A DNA stretch of 64,000 nucleotides, taken from RHKX01 sp963823565. Lineage in GTDB: Bacteria; Actinomycetota; Thermoleophilia; Solirubrobacterales; 70-9. Shown piece by piece: positions 24,914 to 33,478 of the stretch. A program made the position numbers and the translations under genes. How positions within the stretch are numbered: the stretch's first letter is position 1; the number at the start of each line of letters is the position of its first letter. Below the pieces are notes generated by a model, which saw only the letters and a program-made list of their open reading frames with translations, was not told the DNA's origin and did not search any database. The stretch covers positions 868,001 to 932,000 of the forward strand of contig CAWGLR010000003.1 in assembly GCA_963823565.1 (NCBI GenBank), read 5' to 3'.

Positions 24914-27721
24914 TCAGCCGGCGATCGCCTCGGCGAGCTCCTCCCGCGAGGAGATGCCGAGCTTGCGGTACGCGTTGGTCAGGTGCATCTCGACCGTGCG
25001 CAGCGAGACGAAGAGGTTCTGAGCGATCTCGCGGTTGGTCGCGCCGCCCGCGGCCGCCTCGACGACGCGCCGCTCGGCGGGAGTGAGCGCGCCCGCCCCG
25101 CGGACCTCGCGTCGCCGGGGTCTCGCCCCCGCGATCCGCAGCTCCTCGAAGATGTGATCCTCGAGCCGCTCGGCGCCGGTCTCCTGAGCCAGCTCGAGGG
25201 CCTCGCGGAGCTGATCGCGCGCCTCGCGCGTCCGCCGCTCGCGGCGCATCGCCGCGCCGAGTGCGGCGAGCGACCGGGCGAGCTCCACCCGGGCTCCTGC
25301 GCGCCGCAGCTCGGCGACGGACTCGCTCAGGGAGGCGATGCCGGGCTCGCCGCGCTCTACCGTGCCCCTGGCGCGAAGCGCGACGCCGATCGAGCGGGCG
25401 GAGCCGAGCCCCCTGGCCAGGGCCAGCTCCTCCTCGGCGAGGCACATCGCCTCCTCCTGGTCGTCGTGGCCGAGCAGAACGGCGAGGCGCGAGCGCCACG
25501 AGCTCGTGCGGGGGCCGACGCCGATCGTGGTCCAGGTCCCCTCCGCCGCACGCAGTCGCGCGATCGCCGCCTCGCGCTCGCCGCGGGCCGCGAGGACCGT
25601 CGCCTTCAGCTCGTCGAGCAGGGCGCCGGTCGCAGTCCTCGCGAAGGCGGGTGGGATGTCGGTGGCGATCACCGCGTCGGCGACGTCGCCGAGCCCGCGA
25701 CGCTCGACGATCGCGTCGACGCCGAAGCAGAACAGGGACAGCGCCCCGACCATCCCGAGCGGTGCGATAGCGACCATGTCCAAGGCGATCCTGATGTCCG
25801 CCTCGGCGTCGATCAGGTCTCCCTCGCGCGAGTGCAGCGCGCCGGCGTAGGCCGCCGCGTTCAGCGCCGCCAGCATCGAGCCCCTCCGCCGCCCCTCCTC
25901 GCCGAGCGCGCGCGAGACCTCGTGGGCGCGTTCGTAGGCCTCGACGACGAGGAGCGCGATCGCCATCTGGGTGATGATCGGGTTCTCCCAGCCGTCACCC
26001 TCCGCGAGCTCGAGCCGATCCGGGTCGGGCACGAGCAGGCTCAGGACCGTCTCACGCGGCTCGTTGCGGATCAAGCCGATGCTCGCGATGACCCATCGCA
26101 GGTGCCTCGTATCGGGCTCCCGGAAGCCGTCGAGGCGATCGAGCAGCGCGGGGAGGTCCTCGTCGTACTCGCCGATCCGATCGGGGTCGAACGCGCGGGT
26201 CGCGGCGCGGGTCGCCTCCAGCTCGAGCGCCGCCGGCAGGCCGGAGCCACCGTAGCGTCGCAGTCCCTCCTCGATCGTGGCCACCGCGCCGTCCCAGTCG
26301 CCGGCCATGGTCATCGCGCTGTGGAGCTGCTTCGTCACCTCGATCCCGACGGCCGGATCGCCCGCCAGCTCCGCCGCTTGCCGCAAGTGCTCGATCGTCG
26401 CCGGGTCGCGGATCTCCCCCTCGGCGAGTCCGAGCCGCTGGAGCAGCGGGGCGCGCTCGACGTCGGACATCGGCTCCTCGAGGGCCCTGCGCAGGTATGC
26501 GACGACGCTGTCGGGGGCGGCGCGTCTGGCGGCGAGCGCCGCCGCGTCGGACAGGACGGTGGCGGCCTCGGGTAAGGAGCCGGGATCGGTGCGGAGGAGC
26601 TGGGCGGCAACCTCCTCCGCGCCGGCGCTCTCCTGGAGGAGGCAGTTCGCGGTCCGCACGTGCGCCGCCTCCCGGGAGGCGGCCGGGATCGACTCGTAGA
26701 CGGAGCTCCGCAGGAGCGGGTGCGCGAAGCCGACCGCGGGTGCGTCGGAGAGGATCGACGCCGCCGCGAGCCCGTCGGCGATCTCGGCGGCTCGCGCGGT
26801 GTCGATGCCGGCTACAGCCGCCACTGTCCGCAGCCGGCTCCCCTCGCCGGCCACGGCGGCCGCCCGGACGAGCTCGGGGCCATCGGGGCCGAGGCGCCCG
26901 GCGCGCCTGAGGACGCCCTGGGCGATCCGCGCCGGCCCCATGTCCCTCGCCGCCTCCGGCCCGAGCTGCTCGTTCCCGTCGGCGTGCGCGGCGAGGTCCG
27001 CGAGCAGCTCCTCGATGAGCAGCGGGTTGCCCCCGGTCGCCTCGTAGCAGGCGGCGCCGAGCGACGCGGACGCTCGTGGGCCGAGGCGGCCTCGCACGAG
27101 TTCCTCTGTCGCGGCCGCGCTCAGCGCGCCGGGGCTGATCGTCGGTGGCCTCAGCTCGGAGGAGAGCTCGTCGAGCAGCTGCGCCTGCGCGCCGGGCTCG
27201 TTCGGCCGAGCCGCGAGGACGACGAGCATCGCCGTCCCGTCGAGCCGGCGCCCGAGGTAGCGCAAGAAGCGCAGGGAGGCGCTGTCAGCCCAGTGGGCGT
27301 CGTCGACCGCGAGGACGAGTGGCTGCTCCTCGGCGAGCCCGGTGAGCAGCCACATCAGTCCGTAGAGGGAGGCCTCGCCCGAGCCCACGTCCAGCTCCTC
27401 GCCGGAGAGCCCGAAGATCGGGGCCGCGAGCGAGGCGGCGCCCGAGAAGGCCCGCTCCCGCGCGTCCGCGTCCATCGAGCTGACCGTCGTCCCGAGCAGC
27501 TGGCGGATCACTCCGTAGCCGTAGTCGCGCTCGATCTCGGAGCCGCGGGCACCGAGCGCCCGGAAGCCCGTCGAGGCGGCGTGCTCGGTAAGCGCCTCGA
27601 CGAGCCTGGACTTGCCCAGGCCCGCCGCGGCCTCGATCAGCAGGAGGCCGCCGGCGCCCGACTCGAGCACGCGCCCGAGAGCGGCATCGATCTCGCCGAG
27701 CTCCGCGGCGCGCTCGAGCAA
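24914..27721 (-). CDS. Large ATP-binding LuxR-family transcriptional regulator (MalT-like/LAL)
   Basis: A 935-residue LAL-type regulator. The N-terminal ATPase has Walker A EAAAGLGKSRL (about residues 31-41) and Walker B LVLAVDDAHWAD; the middle is alpha-helical TPR-like repeat sequence, and the C-terminus is a LuxR helix-turn-helix: LTPAERRVVEAAAGGATNREIA...SLRTVEMHLTNAYRKLGISSR. Such proteins are ATP-dependent activators gated by ligand. The start is a TTG (27719-27721), preceded by GGATGGG, with no ATG or GTG found upstream in frame. It is divergent from htrA and sits between two tryptophan gene blocks, so either may be its target. Confidence 0.85.
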   Translation of the reverse strand: MLERAAELGEIDAALGRVLESGAGGLLLIEAAAGLGKSRLVEALTEHAASTGFRALGARGSEIERDYGYGVIRQLLGTTVSSMDADARERAFSGAASLAAPIFGLSGEELDVGSGEASLYGLMWLLTGLAEEQPLVLAVDDAHWADSASLRFLRYLGRRLDGTAMLVVLAARPNEPGAQAQLLDELSSELRPPTISPGALSAAATEELVRGRLGPRASASLGAACYEATGGNPLLIEELLADLAAHADGNEQLGPEAARDMGPARIAQGVLRRAGRLGPDGPELVRAAAVAGEGSRLRTVAAVAGIDTARAAEIADGLAAASILSDAPAVGFAHPLLRSSVYESIPAASREAAHVRTANCLLQESAGAEEVAAQLLRTDPGSLPEAATVLSDAAALAARRAAPDSVVAYLRRALEEPMSDVERAPLLQRLGLAEGEIRDPATIEHLRQAAELAGDPAVGIEVTKQLHSAMTMAGDWDGAVATIEEGLRRYGGSGLPAALELEATRAATRAFDPDRIGEYDEDLPALLDRLDGFREPDTRHLRWVIASIGLIRNEPRETVLSLLVPDPDRLELAEGDGWENPIITQMAIALLVVEAYERAHEVSRALGEEGRRRGSMLAALNAAAYAGALHSREGDLIDAEADIRIALDMVAIAPLGMVGALSLFCFGVDAIVERRGLGDVADAVIATDIPPAFARTATGALLDELKATVLAARGEREAAIARLRAAEGTWTTIGVGPRTSSWRSRLAVLLGHDDQEEAMCLAEEELALARGLGSARSIGVALRARGTVERGEPGIASLSESVAELRRAGARVELARSLAALGAAMRRERRTREARDQLREALELAQETGAERLEDHIFEELRIAGARPRRREVRGAGALTPAERRVVEAAAGGATNREIAQNLFVSLRTVEMHLTNAYRKLGISSREELAEAIAG

Positions 27722-27813
27722 CCCATCCGAGCCGCTCGTCGGTTGCGTTGGCCCTGTAGCGATTGGGCTCCTCCCCGGTCGAAGGCTGAGAGATGGCAGA
27801 ACCTACTGCTTAG

Positions 27814-27829
27814 GTTTCACAGGGGAAAC
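27814..27829. promoter_or_regulatory. Inverted repeat in the luxR-htrA divergent promoter region
   Basis: GTTTC-N6-GAAAC lies in the 170-nt region between the divergent regulator and protease genes. The symmetry and position are those of an operator; the surrounding segment is AT-richer than the genome. No established motif is matched. Confidence 0.35.
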
Positions 27830-27891
27830 TCTTAGCCGCCCTAGAGGGACATTTTGCGAGTCGCTGAGGAGCGCGTCGGATCATCGCCGCC

Positions 27892-29094
27892 ATGACACGC
27901 CTCAGAACGCTTCTTCGCAGTCCCTTCGGCTCCGGGATCCTCGGCGGCCTCGTCGCGCTGGCCTTCGGCATCGCGGTCGTCGCGAGCGGCCTCGTGGACG
28001 TCGGCGACGGCGACGGCGGCACGACGACGACGGTCGCGCAGTCGCCCCTCGCGCCGGACGCCCAGCCGGCCTCCGCCGCGACCGACACGGTCGGCGAGGT
28101 CTACCAGCGCGACGGGCAGGGTGTGGCTTACATCGAGGCGGAGCAGAAGCCGAGCCAGTCGATCTCCCCGTTCGGCCCGATGCAGGGCGGCGGCGGGACC
28201 GCGACGGGCTCGGGCGTGCTCATGGACGACCAGGGCCACGTGATGACCAACGCCCACGTCGTCGACGGGGCGAGCTCGGTGACCGTCAAGTTCGGCGACG
28301 GCGACTCGCTCGACGCGAAGGTCCTCGGGGTGGACGACTCGACCGACGTCGCGGTCCTGGAGGTCGATCTCGGCGAGGTCGACGCGCAGCCGCTCGAGCT
28401 CGGCGACTCCAGCTCGGTCAAGGTCGGCGATCCCGCCGTGGCGATCGGCAACCCCTACGGGCTCGACCGCACCGTCACCTCTGGGATCGTCTCGGCGCTC
28501 CAGCGCCAGATCAACGCCCCTAACGGCTTCACGATCTCCGACGTCATCCAGACCGACGCGGCGATCAACCCGGGCAACTCGGGCGGCCCGCTGATCGACG
28601 CGCAGGGACGGGTGATCGGGATCAACTCCCAGATCGCGACGGGCAGCGGCAGCTCCGGCTCGGTCGGCATCGGCTTCGCGGTGCCGATCAACACCGCCAA
28701 GGACGTCGCCTCCCAGATCATCGACGGCGGCTCCGTCCAGCACGCCTACCTCGGGATCGAGGGCGCCGACCTGACGCCGGAGATCGCCGACGCGCTGAAC
28801 CTCCCCGTCGACCAGGGTGCGCTGGTCCAGCGGGTGACCCAGGACGGCCCGGCCGACGACGCCGGCATCGAGGGCGGCGGCGACGCGACGGTCTCGGTTC
28901 CCGGCGGCCGGGTGCGCGCCGGCGGCGACGTCATCACCACGGTCGACGGCCACGCGATCGCCGGGATGGACGACCTGATCGCGGCGATCAACGAGAAGGC
29001 CCCCGGCGACAGCGTCACGCTAGACGTGATTCGCGACGGCGACCAGCGCCAGGTTCAGGTCAAGCTCGGGGACCGTCCCGAGAACGCGGGCTGA
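27892..29094 (+). CDS. HtrA/DegP-type membrane-anchored serine protease
   Basis: A 400-residue trypsin-like protease. An N-terminal transmembrane anchor (about residues 15-33) precedes a Thr/Ala-rich linker and the protease domain with the triad His122 (TNAHVV), Asp152 (DSTDVAVL) and Ser230 (NPGNSGGPL); a C-terminal PDZ domain (about 290-395) ends in a typical GGDVITTVDG motif. It would act outside the membrane on misfolded or signal proteins. Divergent from the LAL regulator and 46 nt upstream of trpF, it has no obvious functional link to tryptophan synthesis. Confidence 0.9.
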   Translation: MTRLRTLLRSPFGSGILGGLVALAFGIAVVASGLVDVGDGDGGTTTTVAQSPLAPDAQPASAATDTVGEVYQRDGQGVAYIEAEQKPSQSISPFGPMQGGGGTATGSGVLMDDQGHVMTNAHVVDGASSVTVKFGDGDSLDAKVLGVDDSTDVAVLEVDLGEVDAQPLELGDSSSVKVGDPAVAIGNPYGLDRTVTSGIVSALQRQINAPNGFTISDVIQTDAAINPGNSGGPLIDAQGRVIGINSQIATGSGSSGSVGIGFAVPINTAKDVASQIIDGGSVQHAYLGIEGADLTPEIADALNLPVDQGALVQRVTQDGPADDAGIEGGGDATVSVPGGRVRAGGDVITTVDGHAIAGMDDLIAAINEKAPGDSVTLDVIRDGDQRQVQVKLGDRPENAG

Positions 29095-29115
29095 CAGTCC
29101 GCGCCCGCCGGGCGG

Positions 29116-29133
29116 GGGTCGTGTCTGCGACCC
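29116..29133 (+). terminator. Short hairpin between htrA and trpF
   Basis: GGGTCG (29116-29121) pairs with CGACCC (29128-29133) around a 6-nt loop, preceded by a second GC-rich palindromic stretch (CCCGCCGGGCGGG). It ends 7 nt before the trpF GTG. It could terminate htrA or act as a small attenuator; no leader peptide with Trp codons is seen. Confidence 0.35.
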
Positions 29134-29140
29134 TTGCTGA

Positions 29141-29845
29141 GTGCACACGAAGATCTGCGGCATCACCAACCTCGATGACGCCGAGGCGGCGGTCACGGCG
29201 GGAGCCTGGGCGATCGGGATGATCCATGCGCCCGGAAGCCCGCGCCGGGTCGATGACGCCGAGGCCGAGCGCATCGGTGCGGCGCTGAAGCGGCGCTGCG
29301 AGGTCGCCGGCGTGTTCGTCGACGCGCCGCTGGACGAGGTCGTCGACCGCGCCGAGCGCGAGGGCCTGACCCTCGTGCAGCTGCACGGCCACGAGGGCCC
29401 GAGCTTCTGCGCCGAGGCGGCGCGCCGCACCGGCTGCCGGGTGATCAAGGCGTTCCCCGTCCGCAGCGCCGCCGACGTCACCGCCGCGCGCGCCTACCGC
29501 ACCGACTTCCACCTGTTCGACGCCTACTCCCCGCGGAGCCGCGGCGGCACCGGCGAGCGCTTCGACTGGGAGCTCGTCTCCGGGCGCAAGCAGGAGGGGA
29601 TCCCGGCGATCCTCGCCGGCGGCCTGACGCCCGACAACGTCGCCGACGCGATCGAGGCCGCCTGGCCTTGGGGCGTCGACGTGGCGAGCGGGGTCGAGCG
29701 CGAGCCCGGCGTCAAGGACCACGGCAAGGTGCGCTCGTTCATCGAGGTCGCCAACCGCGTCGGCGCCGTCCAGCAGGCGACGCGCGAGCACCGGCGCGAG
29801 CTGCGGAAGGTTCGCCGCGAGGTCGAGCGGCGCACGAGCGCGTGA
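29141..29845 (+). CDS. trpF: Phosphoribosylanthranilate isomerase
   Basis: A 234-residue TrpF: KICGITNLDDAEAAV start with the catalytic Cys, VQLHGHEGPSFC, HLFDAYSPRSRGGTGERFDW with the catalytic Asp, and ILAGGLTPDNV and VDVASGVEREPGVKDHGKV. About 25 residues longer than average because of a charged C-terminal helix. GTG 29141 is the only reasonable start. Its stop overlaps the trpB GTG (GTGA). Confidence 0.93.
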   Translation: MHTKICGITNLDDAEAAVTAGAWAIGMIHAPGSPRRVDDAEAERIGAALKRRCEVAGVFVDAPLDEVVDRAEREGLTLVQLHGHEGPSFCAEAARRTGCRVIKAFPVRSAADVTAARAYRTDFHLFDAYSPRSRGGTGERFDWELVSGRKQEGIPAILAGGLTPDNVADAIEAAWPWGVDVASGVEREPGVKDHGKVRSFIEVANRVGAVQQATREHRRELRKVRREVERRTSA

Positions 29846-31045
29846 CGGTCGTGGAGGAGCGGTTCGGCCCCTACGGCGGCCGCTACGTGCCCGAGGTCCT
29901 GATCGCCGCCCTCGACGAGCTGACCGCGGCGTGGCTCGAGGCACGCGATGACCCCGCCTACCGCGACGAGCTCGGCACGCTGCTGCGCGACTTCGTCGGC
30001 CGGCCGACGCCGCTGTACCGGGCGCGGCGGCTGTCGGAGCGGACCGGCAGGACGGTCTACCTCAAGCGTGAGGACCTGACCCACACCGGCGCCCACAAGA
30101 TCAACAACGCGGTCGGCCAGGCCCTGCTCGCGCGGCGGATGGGGAAGGCGCGGATCATCGCCGAGACGGGGGCCGGCCAGCACGGCGTGGCGACGGCGAC
30201 GGCCTGCGCGCTGCTCGGCCTCGAGTGCATCGTCTACATGGGGACGGAGGACATGCGGCGCCAGCGCCCCAACGTCGAGCGGATGGAGCTGATGGGCGCG
30301 CGCGTCGAGCCGGTCGAGGCGGGCGCGCGGACGCTCAAGGAGGCCGTGAGCGCCGCCATCCGCGACTGGGTCAGCCAACGTCGAGGGCACCCACTACATC
30401 ATCGGCTCGGCGGTCGGCCCGGCGCCCTACCCGGCGCTCGTCCGCGACCTTCAGCGCGTCATCGGCGACGAGGCGCGGGAGCAGATCCTCGCCGCCGCCG
30501 GGCGGCTGCCCGACCGGGTGATCGCGTGCGTCGGCGGCGGGTCGAACGCGATCGGCAGCTTCGTGCCCTTCGTCGCGGACGAGGGCGTCGAGCTCGTCGG
30601 CGTCGAGGCCGCGGGGGAGGGGCTCGAGGGGCGCCACGGCGCGCCGCTCAGCGCCGGTCGCACCGGCGTCCTCCACGGCGCCCTCTCCGCCGTGATCGCC
30701 GACGAGGAGGGGCAGATCCTCGAGGCGCATTCGATCTCCGCCGGGCTCGACTACCCCGGCGTCGGGCCCGAGCACGCGATGCTGCGCGACTCCGGCCGCG
30801 CCCGCTACGTCGCGGTCACCGACCGGCAGGCGCTCCTCGCCTTTCGCGAGCTCTCGCGGCTCGAGGGGATCGTGCCGGCTCTGGAGTCGTCGCATGCGAT
30901 CGCGTGGCTGTTGGAGGAGGCGAGCGGCGAGCAGGAAGCGGCGAGCAGCGGCGGGATCGACCTCGCCACCCTGTCCGGGCGCGGGGACAAGGACCTCGAC
31001 GAGGCGCTGCGGGCTCTGAAGGAGCTCGACGCGAGCAATGGCTGA
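29842..31045 (+). pseudogene. trpB: Tryptophan synthase beta chain, broken by a 1-nt frameshift
   Basis: GTG 29842 starts a normal TrpB: RFGPYGGRYVPEVL, HTGAHKINN with the PLP lysine (Lys86), AETGAGQHGVA. At codon 178 (agc, 30373-30375) one extra C in a CC pair (30375-30376) shifts the frame; removing it restores NVEGTHYIIGSAVGP and everything to the normal C-terminus, including the PLP phosphate loop GGGSNAIGSF and AGLDYPGVGPEH, ending at TGA 31045. Without correction the reading frame runs into nonsense to 31110. Codon use is intact on both sides, so this is either a recent mutation or a sequencing/assembly error; no slippery site is seen. Confidence 0.9.
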
Positions 31046-31841
31046 GCGCGGGGTGGACCGGATCGCCGCGGCGTTCGACGCGGCGCGATCGGAGGGCAGG
31101 GCGGCGCTGATGCCGTACCTGATGGGCGGGTTCCCGGACCAGGAGACCTCGGCTGCGGTCATCGACGCCTACGCCGACACCGGGGCGGACCTGATCGAGC
31201 TCGGCGTGCCGTACTCCGACCCGCTCGCCGATGGCCCGGTGATCCACGCCGCCGCGACCGAGGCGCTGCGCGCCGGCGCCCGTTTCGACTCGGTGATGGC
31301 GCTCTGCGAGCGCGTCTCCGGCCGGGTGCCGGTGCTGCCGATGGTCTACGCGAACGTCGTCCTCACCCTCGGCCCCGACCGCTTCGCCGCGGCCCTCGAG
31401 AACGCAGGCGCCGCCGGGGCGATCGTCCCCGACCTGCCGCCGGGCGAGGACGACGCCGTGGCGGCGGCGCTGGCGGAGCGCGGCCTGGCGCCGATCGGCT
31501 TCGCCACGCCGACGACCTCGCCGGAGCGGCTGCGGCGGATCGCCGCCGGGGCCGTCGGCTTCACCTACGTGGTCTCGCTCGCCGGCGTGACCGGCGAGCG
31601 CGAGAGCCTGCCGCCGGGCCTGGCGGATCTCGTCGGCGCCGTCCGCGAGGCATCGGCGGCTCCCGCCGCGGTCGGATTCGGCATCGGCACACCCGAGCAG
31701 GCGGCGCAGGTGGGCGCGATCGCCGACGGCGTCATCATCGGCACCCGGCTCGTGCGCCTGGTCGCCGACGCCGACGGCCCCGAGGCCGCCGCCGACGCCG
31801 TCGCCGCCTACCTCGCCGACGTCCGCATCGCCCTTCGGTAG
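31038..31841 (+). CDS. trpA: Tryptophan synthase alpha chain
   Basis: A 267-residue TrpA: catalytic Glu in DLIELGVPYSDPLADGPVI and Asp in IVPDLPPGEDD, then the phosphate-binding GFTYVVSLAGVTGER and VGFGIGTPEQ. It cleaves indole-glycerol phosphate and passes indole to TrpB. ATG 31038 lies within the 3' end of trpB (8-nt overlap with its correct frame), so loss of trpB translation would be expected to reduce coupling. Confidence 0.95.
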   Translation: MAERGVDRIAAAFDAARSEGRAALMPYLMGGFPDQETSAAVIDAYADTGADLIELGVPYSDPLADGPVIHAAATEALRAGARFDSVMALCERVSGRVPVLPMVYANVVLTLGPDRFAAALENAGAAGAIVPDLPPGEDDAVAAALAERGLAPIGFATPTTSPERLRRIAAGAVGFTYVVSLAGVTGERESLPPGLADLVGAVREASAAPAAVGFGIGTPEQAAQVGAIADGVIIGTRLVRLVADADGPEAAADAVAAYLADVRIALR

Positions 31842-31853
31842 GGTTCCCGCCCG

Positions 31854-32030
31854 ATGCAGCTCCTCGTCTTCACGACCCTTGCGATGGTCCTGTTCCTGGT
31901 CGGCTTCGCGTTCGACCTCGGCGGCACCGTGAGCGTCCTGATCTTCCTGTTCGTGCTGTTCATCGGCGCGACCCTGCGGGCCTGGAAGCCGCTCGTCGAG
32001 TGGGCCCGCGGCCCCGCCGCGAAGCTCTAG
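31854..32030 (+). CDS. Small two-helix membrane protein
   Basis: A 58-residue protein starting at ATG 31854, 12 nt after trpA. Two hydrophobic helices (about residues 3-20 and 25-43) flank an FDLGGT turn, and the tail LRAWKPLVEWARG is amphipathic and basic. The sense and spacing fit co-transcription with trpA. No family recognised. It overlaps the 3' end of the convergent pfkA by 4 nt. Confidence 0.6.
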   Translation: MQLLVFTTLAMVLFLVGFAFDLGGTVSVLIFLFVLFIGATLRAWKPLVEWARGPAAKL

Positions 32031-33058
32031 GCGTAGAACCTCCGCGCCAGTTCGAGCATGTCCAGCGGCACCGTCTTGATGCCGCGGACGTCGTCCAGCG
32101 GGATCGACCCGATCGCGTCGCCCTCGAGGGTGACCATGCGGCCGAACCCGCCCGCTCGCGCCAGCTCGTAGGCGGCGACGCCGTAGCGGGTGGCGAGCAC
32201 GCGGTCGCGAGCCGTCGGCGTGCCGCCGCGCTGGACGTGGCCGAGGACCGCGGTGCGGGTCTCGTACCCGGTGAGCCGCTCGAGCTCGCGCGCGAGGGCG
32301 TTGCCGACGCCGCCGAGCCGCGGATAGCCGTACTGGTCGGGCTCGTCGGAGGCGAGTACCTGGCGGACCTCGCCGTCGATGGACAGGTTCGCGCCCTCGG
32401 CGACGACGATGATCGAGAAGTCCTTGCCGTGGTCGTGCCGCCGGCGGATCGCGAGGGCGACCTCCTCGACGGGCGTGTCCACCTCCGGGATCAGGATGCC
32501 GTCGGCGCCGCCGGCGATGCCGCCGTAGACGGCGATCCAGCCTGCGTTGCGGCCCATCACCTCGACGACCATGATCCGATCGTGGGACTGGGCCGTCGAG
32601 TGCAGGCGGTCGATCGCGGCGCTGACGACGTGGACGGCGGTGTCGAAGCCGAATGTGAAGTCGGTGCCGACGATGTCGTTGTCGATCGTCTTCGGCACCC
32701 CGATCAGCGGCAGCCCGTGCTGCTCGTGCAGCTCGCGGGTGATCTCCATGGTGTGCTCGCCGCCGATCGCGACGACCGCGTCGAGGTCGTCGGCCTCGAA
32801 CGCCGCGGCGACCTCGTCGACGGTCCCCTCGGTCGACGGCTCGTAGCTCGAGGTGCGGAGGATCGTGCCTCCCATCGGCAGCAGGCCCGAGACCGCGCGC
32901 ATGTCGAGCTCCATGTACTCGCGCTGGGCCAGGCCGCGGTAGCCGCGCATGATCCCGACGGCCTCGTCGCCGCGGTACATCGCGGCGCGGGCGACTGCGC
33001 GGATCACCGCGTTGAGCCCTGGACAGTCTCCTCCAGCGGTGAGCACGCCGATGCGCAT
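32027..33058 (-). CDS. pfkA: 6-phosphofructokinase with atypical phosphoryl-donor residues
   Basis: A 343-residue group-A PFK: TAGGDCPGLNAVIR, PKTIDNDI, FGFDTAV, VEVMGRNAGWIA, GHVQRGGTPTARDR. The two residues that decide the phosphoryl donor are unusual: His102 in GGEHT, where ATP enzymes have Gly and PPi enzymes Asp, and Lys123 in PKTIDND, which is the PPi-type or actinobacterial residue. Whether it uses ATP, PPi or another donor is therefore open. ATG 33058 is preceded on the minus strand by TAGCCT at exactly 6 nt. Confidence 0.92.
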   Translation of the reverse strand: MRIGVLTAGGDCPGLNAVIRAVARAAMYRGDEAVGIMRGYRGLAQREYMELDMRAVSGLLPMGGTILRTSSYEPSTEGTVDEVAAAFEADDLDAVVAIGGEHTMEITRELHEQHGLPLIGVPKTIDNDIVGTDFTFGFDTAVHVVSAAIDRLHSTAQSHDRIMVVEVMGRNAGWIAVYGGIAGGADGILIPEVDTPVEEVALAIRRRHDHGKDFSIIVVAEGANLSIDGEVRQVLASDEPDQYGYPRLGGVGNALARELERLTGYETRTAVLGHVQRGGTPTARDRVLATRYGVAAYELARAGGFGRMVTLEGDAIGSIPLDDVRGIKTVPLDMLELARRFYA

Positions 33059-33064
33059 CGGCGG

Positions 33065-33070
33065 AGGCTA
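33065..33070 (-). promoter_or_regulatory. -10 box of pfkA (leaderless), overlapping divergent promoter
   Basis: TAGCCT on the minus strand, 6 nt before ATG 33058. The divergent gene's -10 box is 2 nt away on the other strand, so both promoters occupy the same 27-nt gap. Confidence 0.55.
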
Positions 33071-33072
33071 GC

Positions 33073-33078
33073 CATAAT
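33073..33078 (+). promoter_or_regulatory. -10 box of DCC-family gene (near-leaderless)
   Basis: CATAAT, 7 nt before ATG 33086. The polymerase footprint would overlap that of the divergent pfkA promoter, so the two should compete. Confidence 0.5.
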
Positions 33079-33085
33079 CGGTCCG

Positions 33086-33478
33086 ATGCCGGGCCGACGC
33101 GACCACGCGCTCCTCTACGACGACGACTGCGGCTTCTGCAAGCTGTGCGTGCGAGCGATCCTGAAGCTGGACCGGGAGGGGCGGCTGCGACCGGTCGCGA
33201 TCCAGAGCGACGAGGGGCAGCGGCTGCTGACCGAGGTCCCGCCCGAGGTGCGGCTCGACTCCTTCCATCTCGTCACCCCCGGCGGCAAGGTGCTCTCGGC
33301 CGGTGACGCGGCGGCGCCGCTCGCCCGGCTGCTGCCCGGGGGATCGCTCCCGGCGCGCGCCTTCGCCCGCTATCCGGGGCCGACCGAGTCCGCCTACCGC
33401 TGGGTCGCGCGGAACCGGAGCACGTTCGGCCGGCTCGGCCTGCGCTCGCCGGGCAAGCTGCCGCCGCTCGATCCGTGA
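33086..33478 (+). CDS. DCC-family (DUF393) thiol-disulfide oxidoreductase-like protein
   Basis: A 130-residue DUF393 protein with the N-terminal LLYDDDCGFCKLCV motif (about residues 9-22), the CxxC of the DCC family, and YRWVARNRSTFGR near the C-terminus. Members have a thioredoxin-like fold with presumed redox function; none of the partners are known. ATG 33086 is supported by the -10 box. The next gene begins at its stop codon (GTGA). Confidence 0.85.
   Translation: MPGRRDHALLYDDDCGFCKLCVRAILKLDREGRLRPVAIQSDEGQRLLTEVPPEVRLDSFHLVTPGGKVLSAGDAAAPLARLLPGGSLPARAFARYPGPTESAYRWVARNRSTFGRLGLRSPGKLPPLDP

Noticed and set aside
30370..30380. Programmed ribosomal frameshift in trpB
   Set aside because: No slippery heptamer, no internal ribosome site and no following hairpin are apparent; a sequence error or mutation is simpler.
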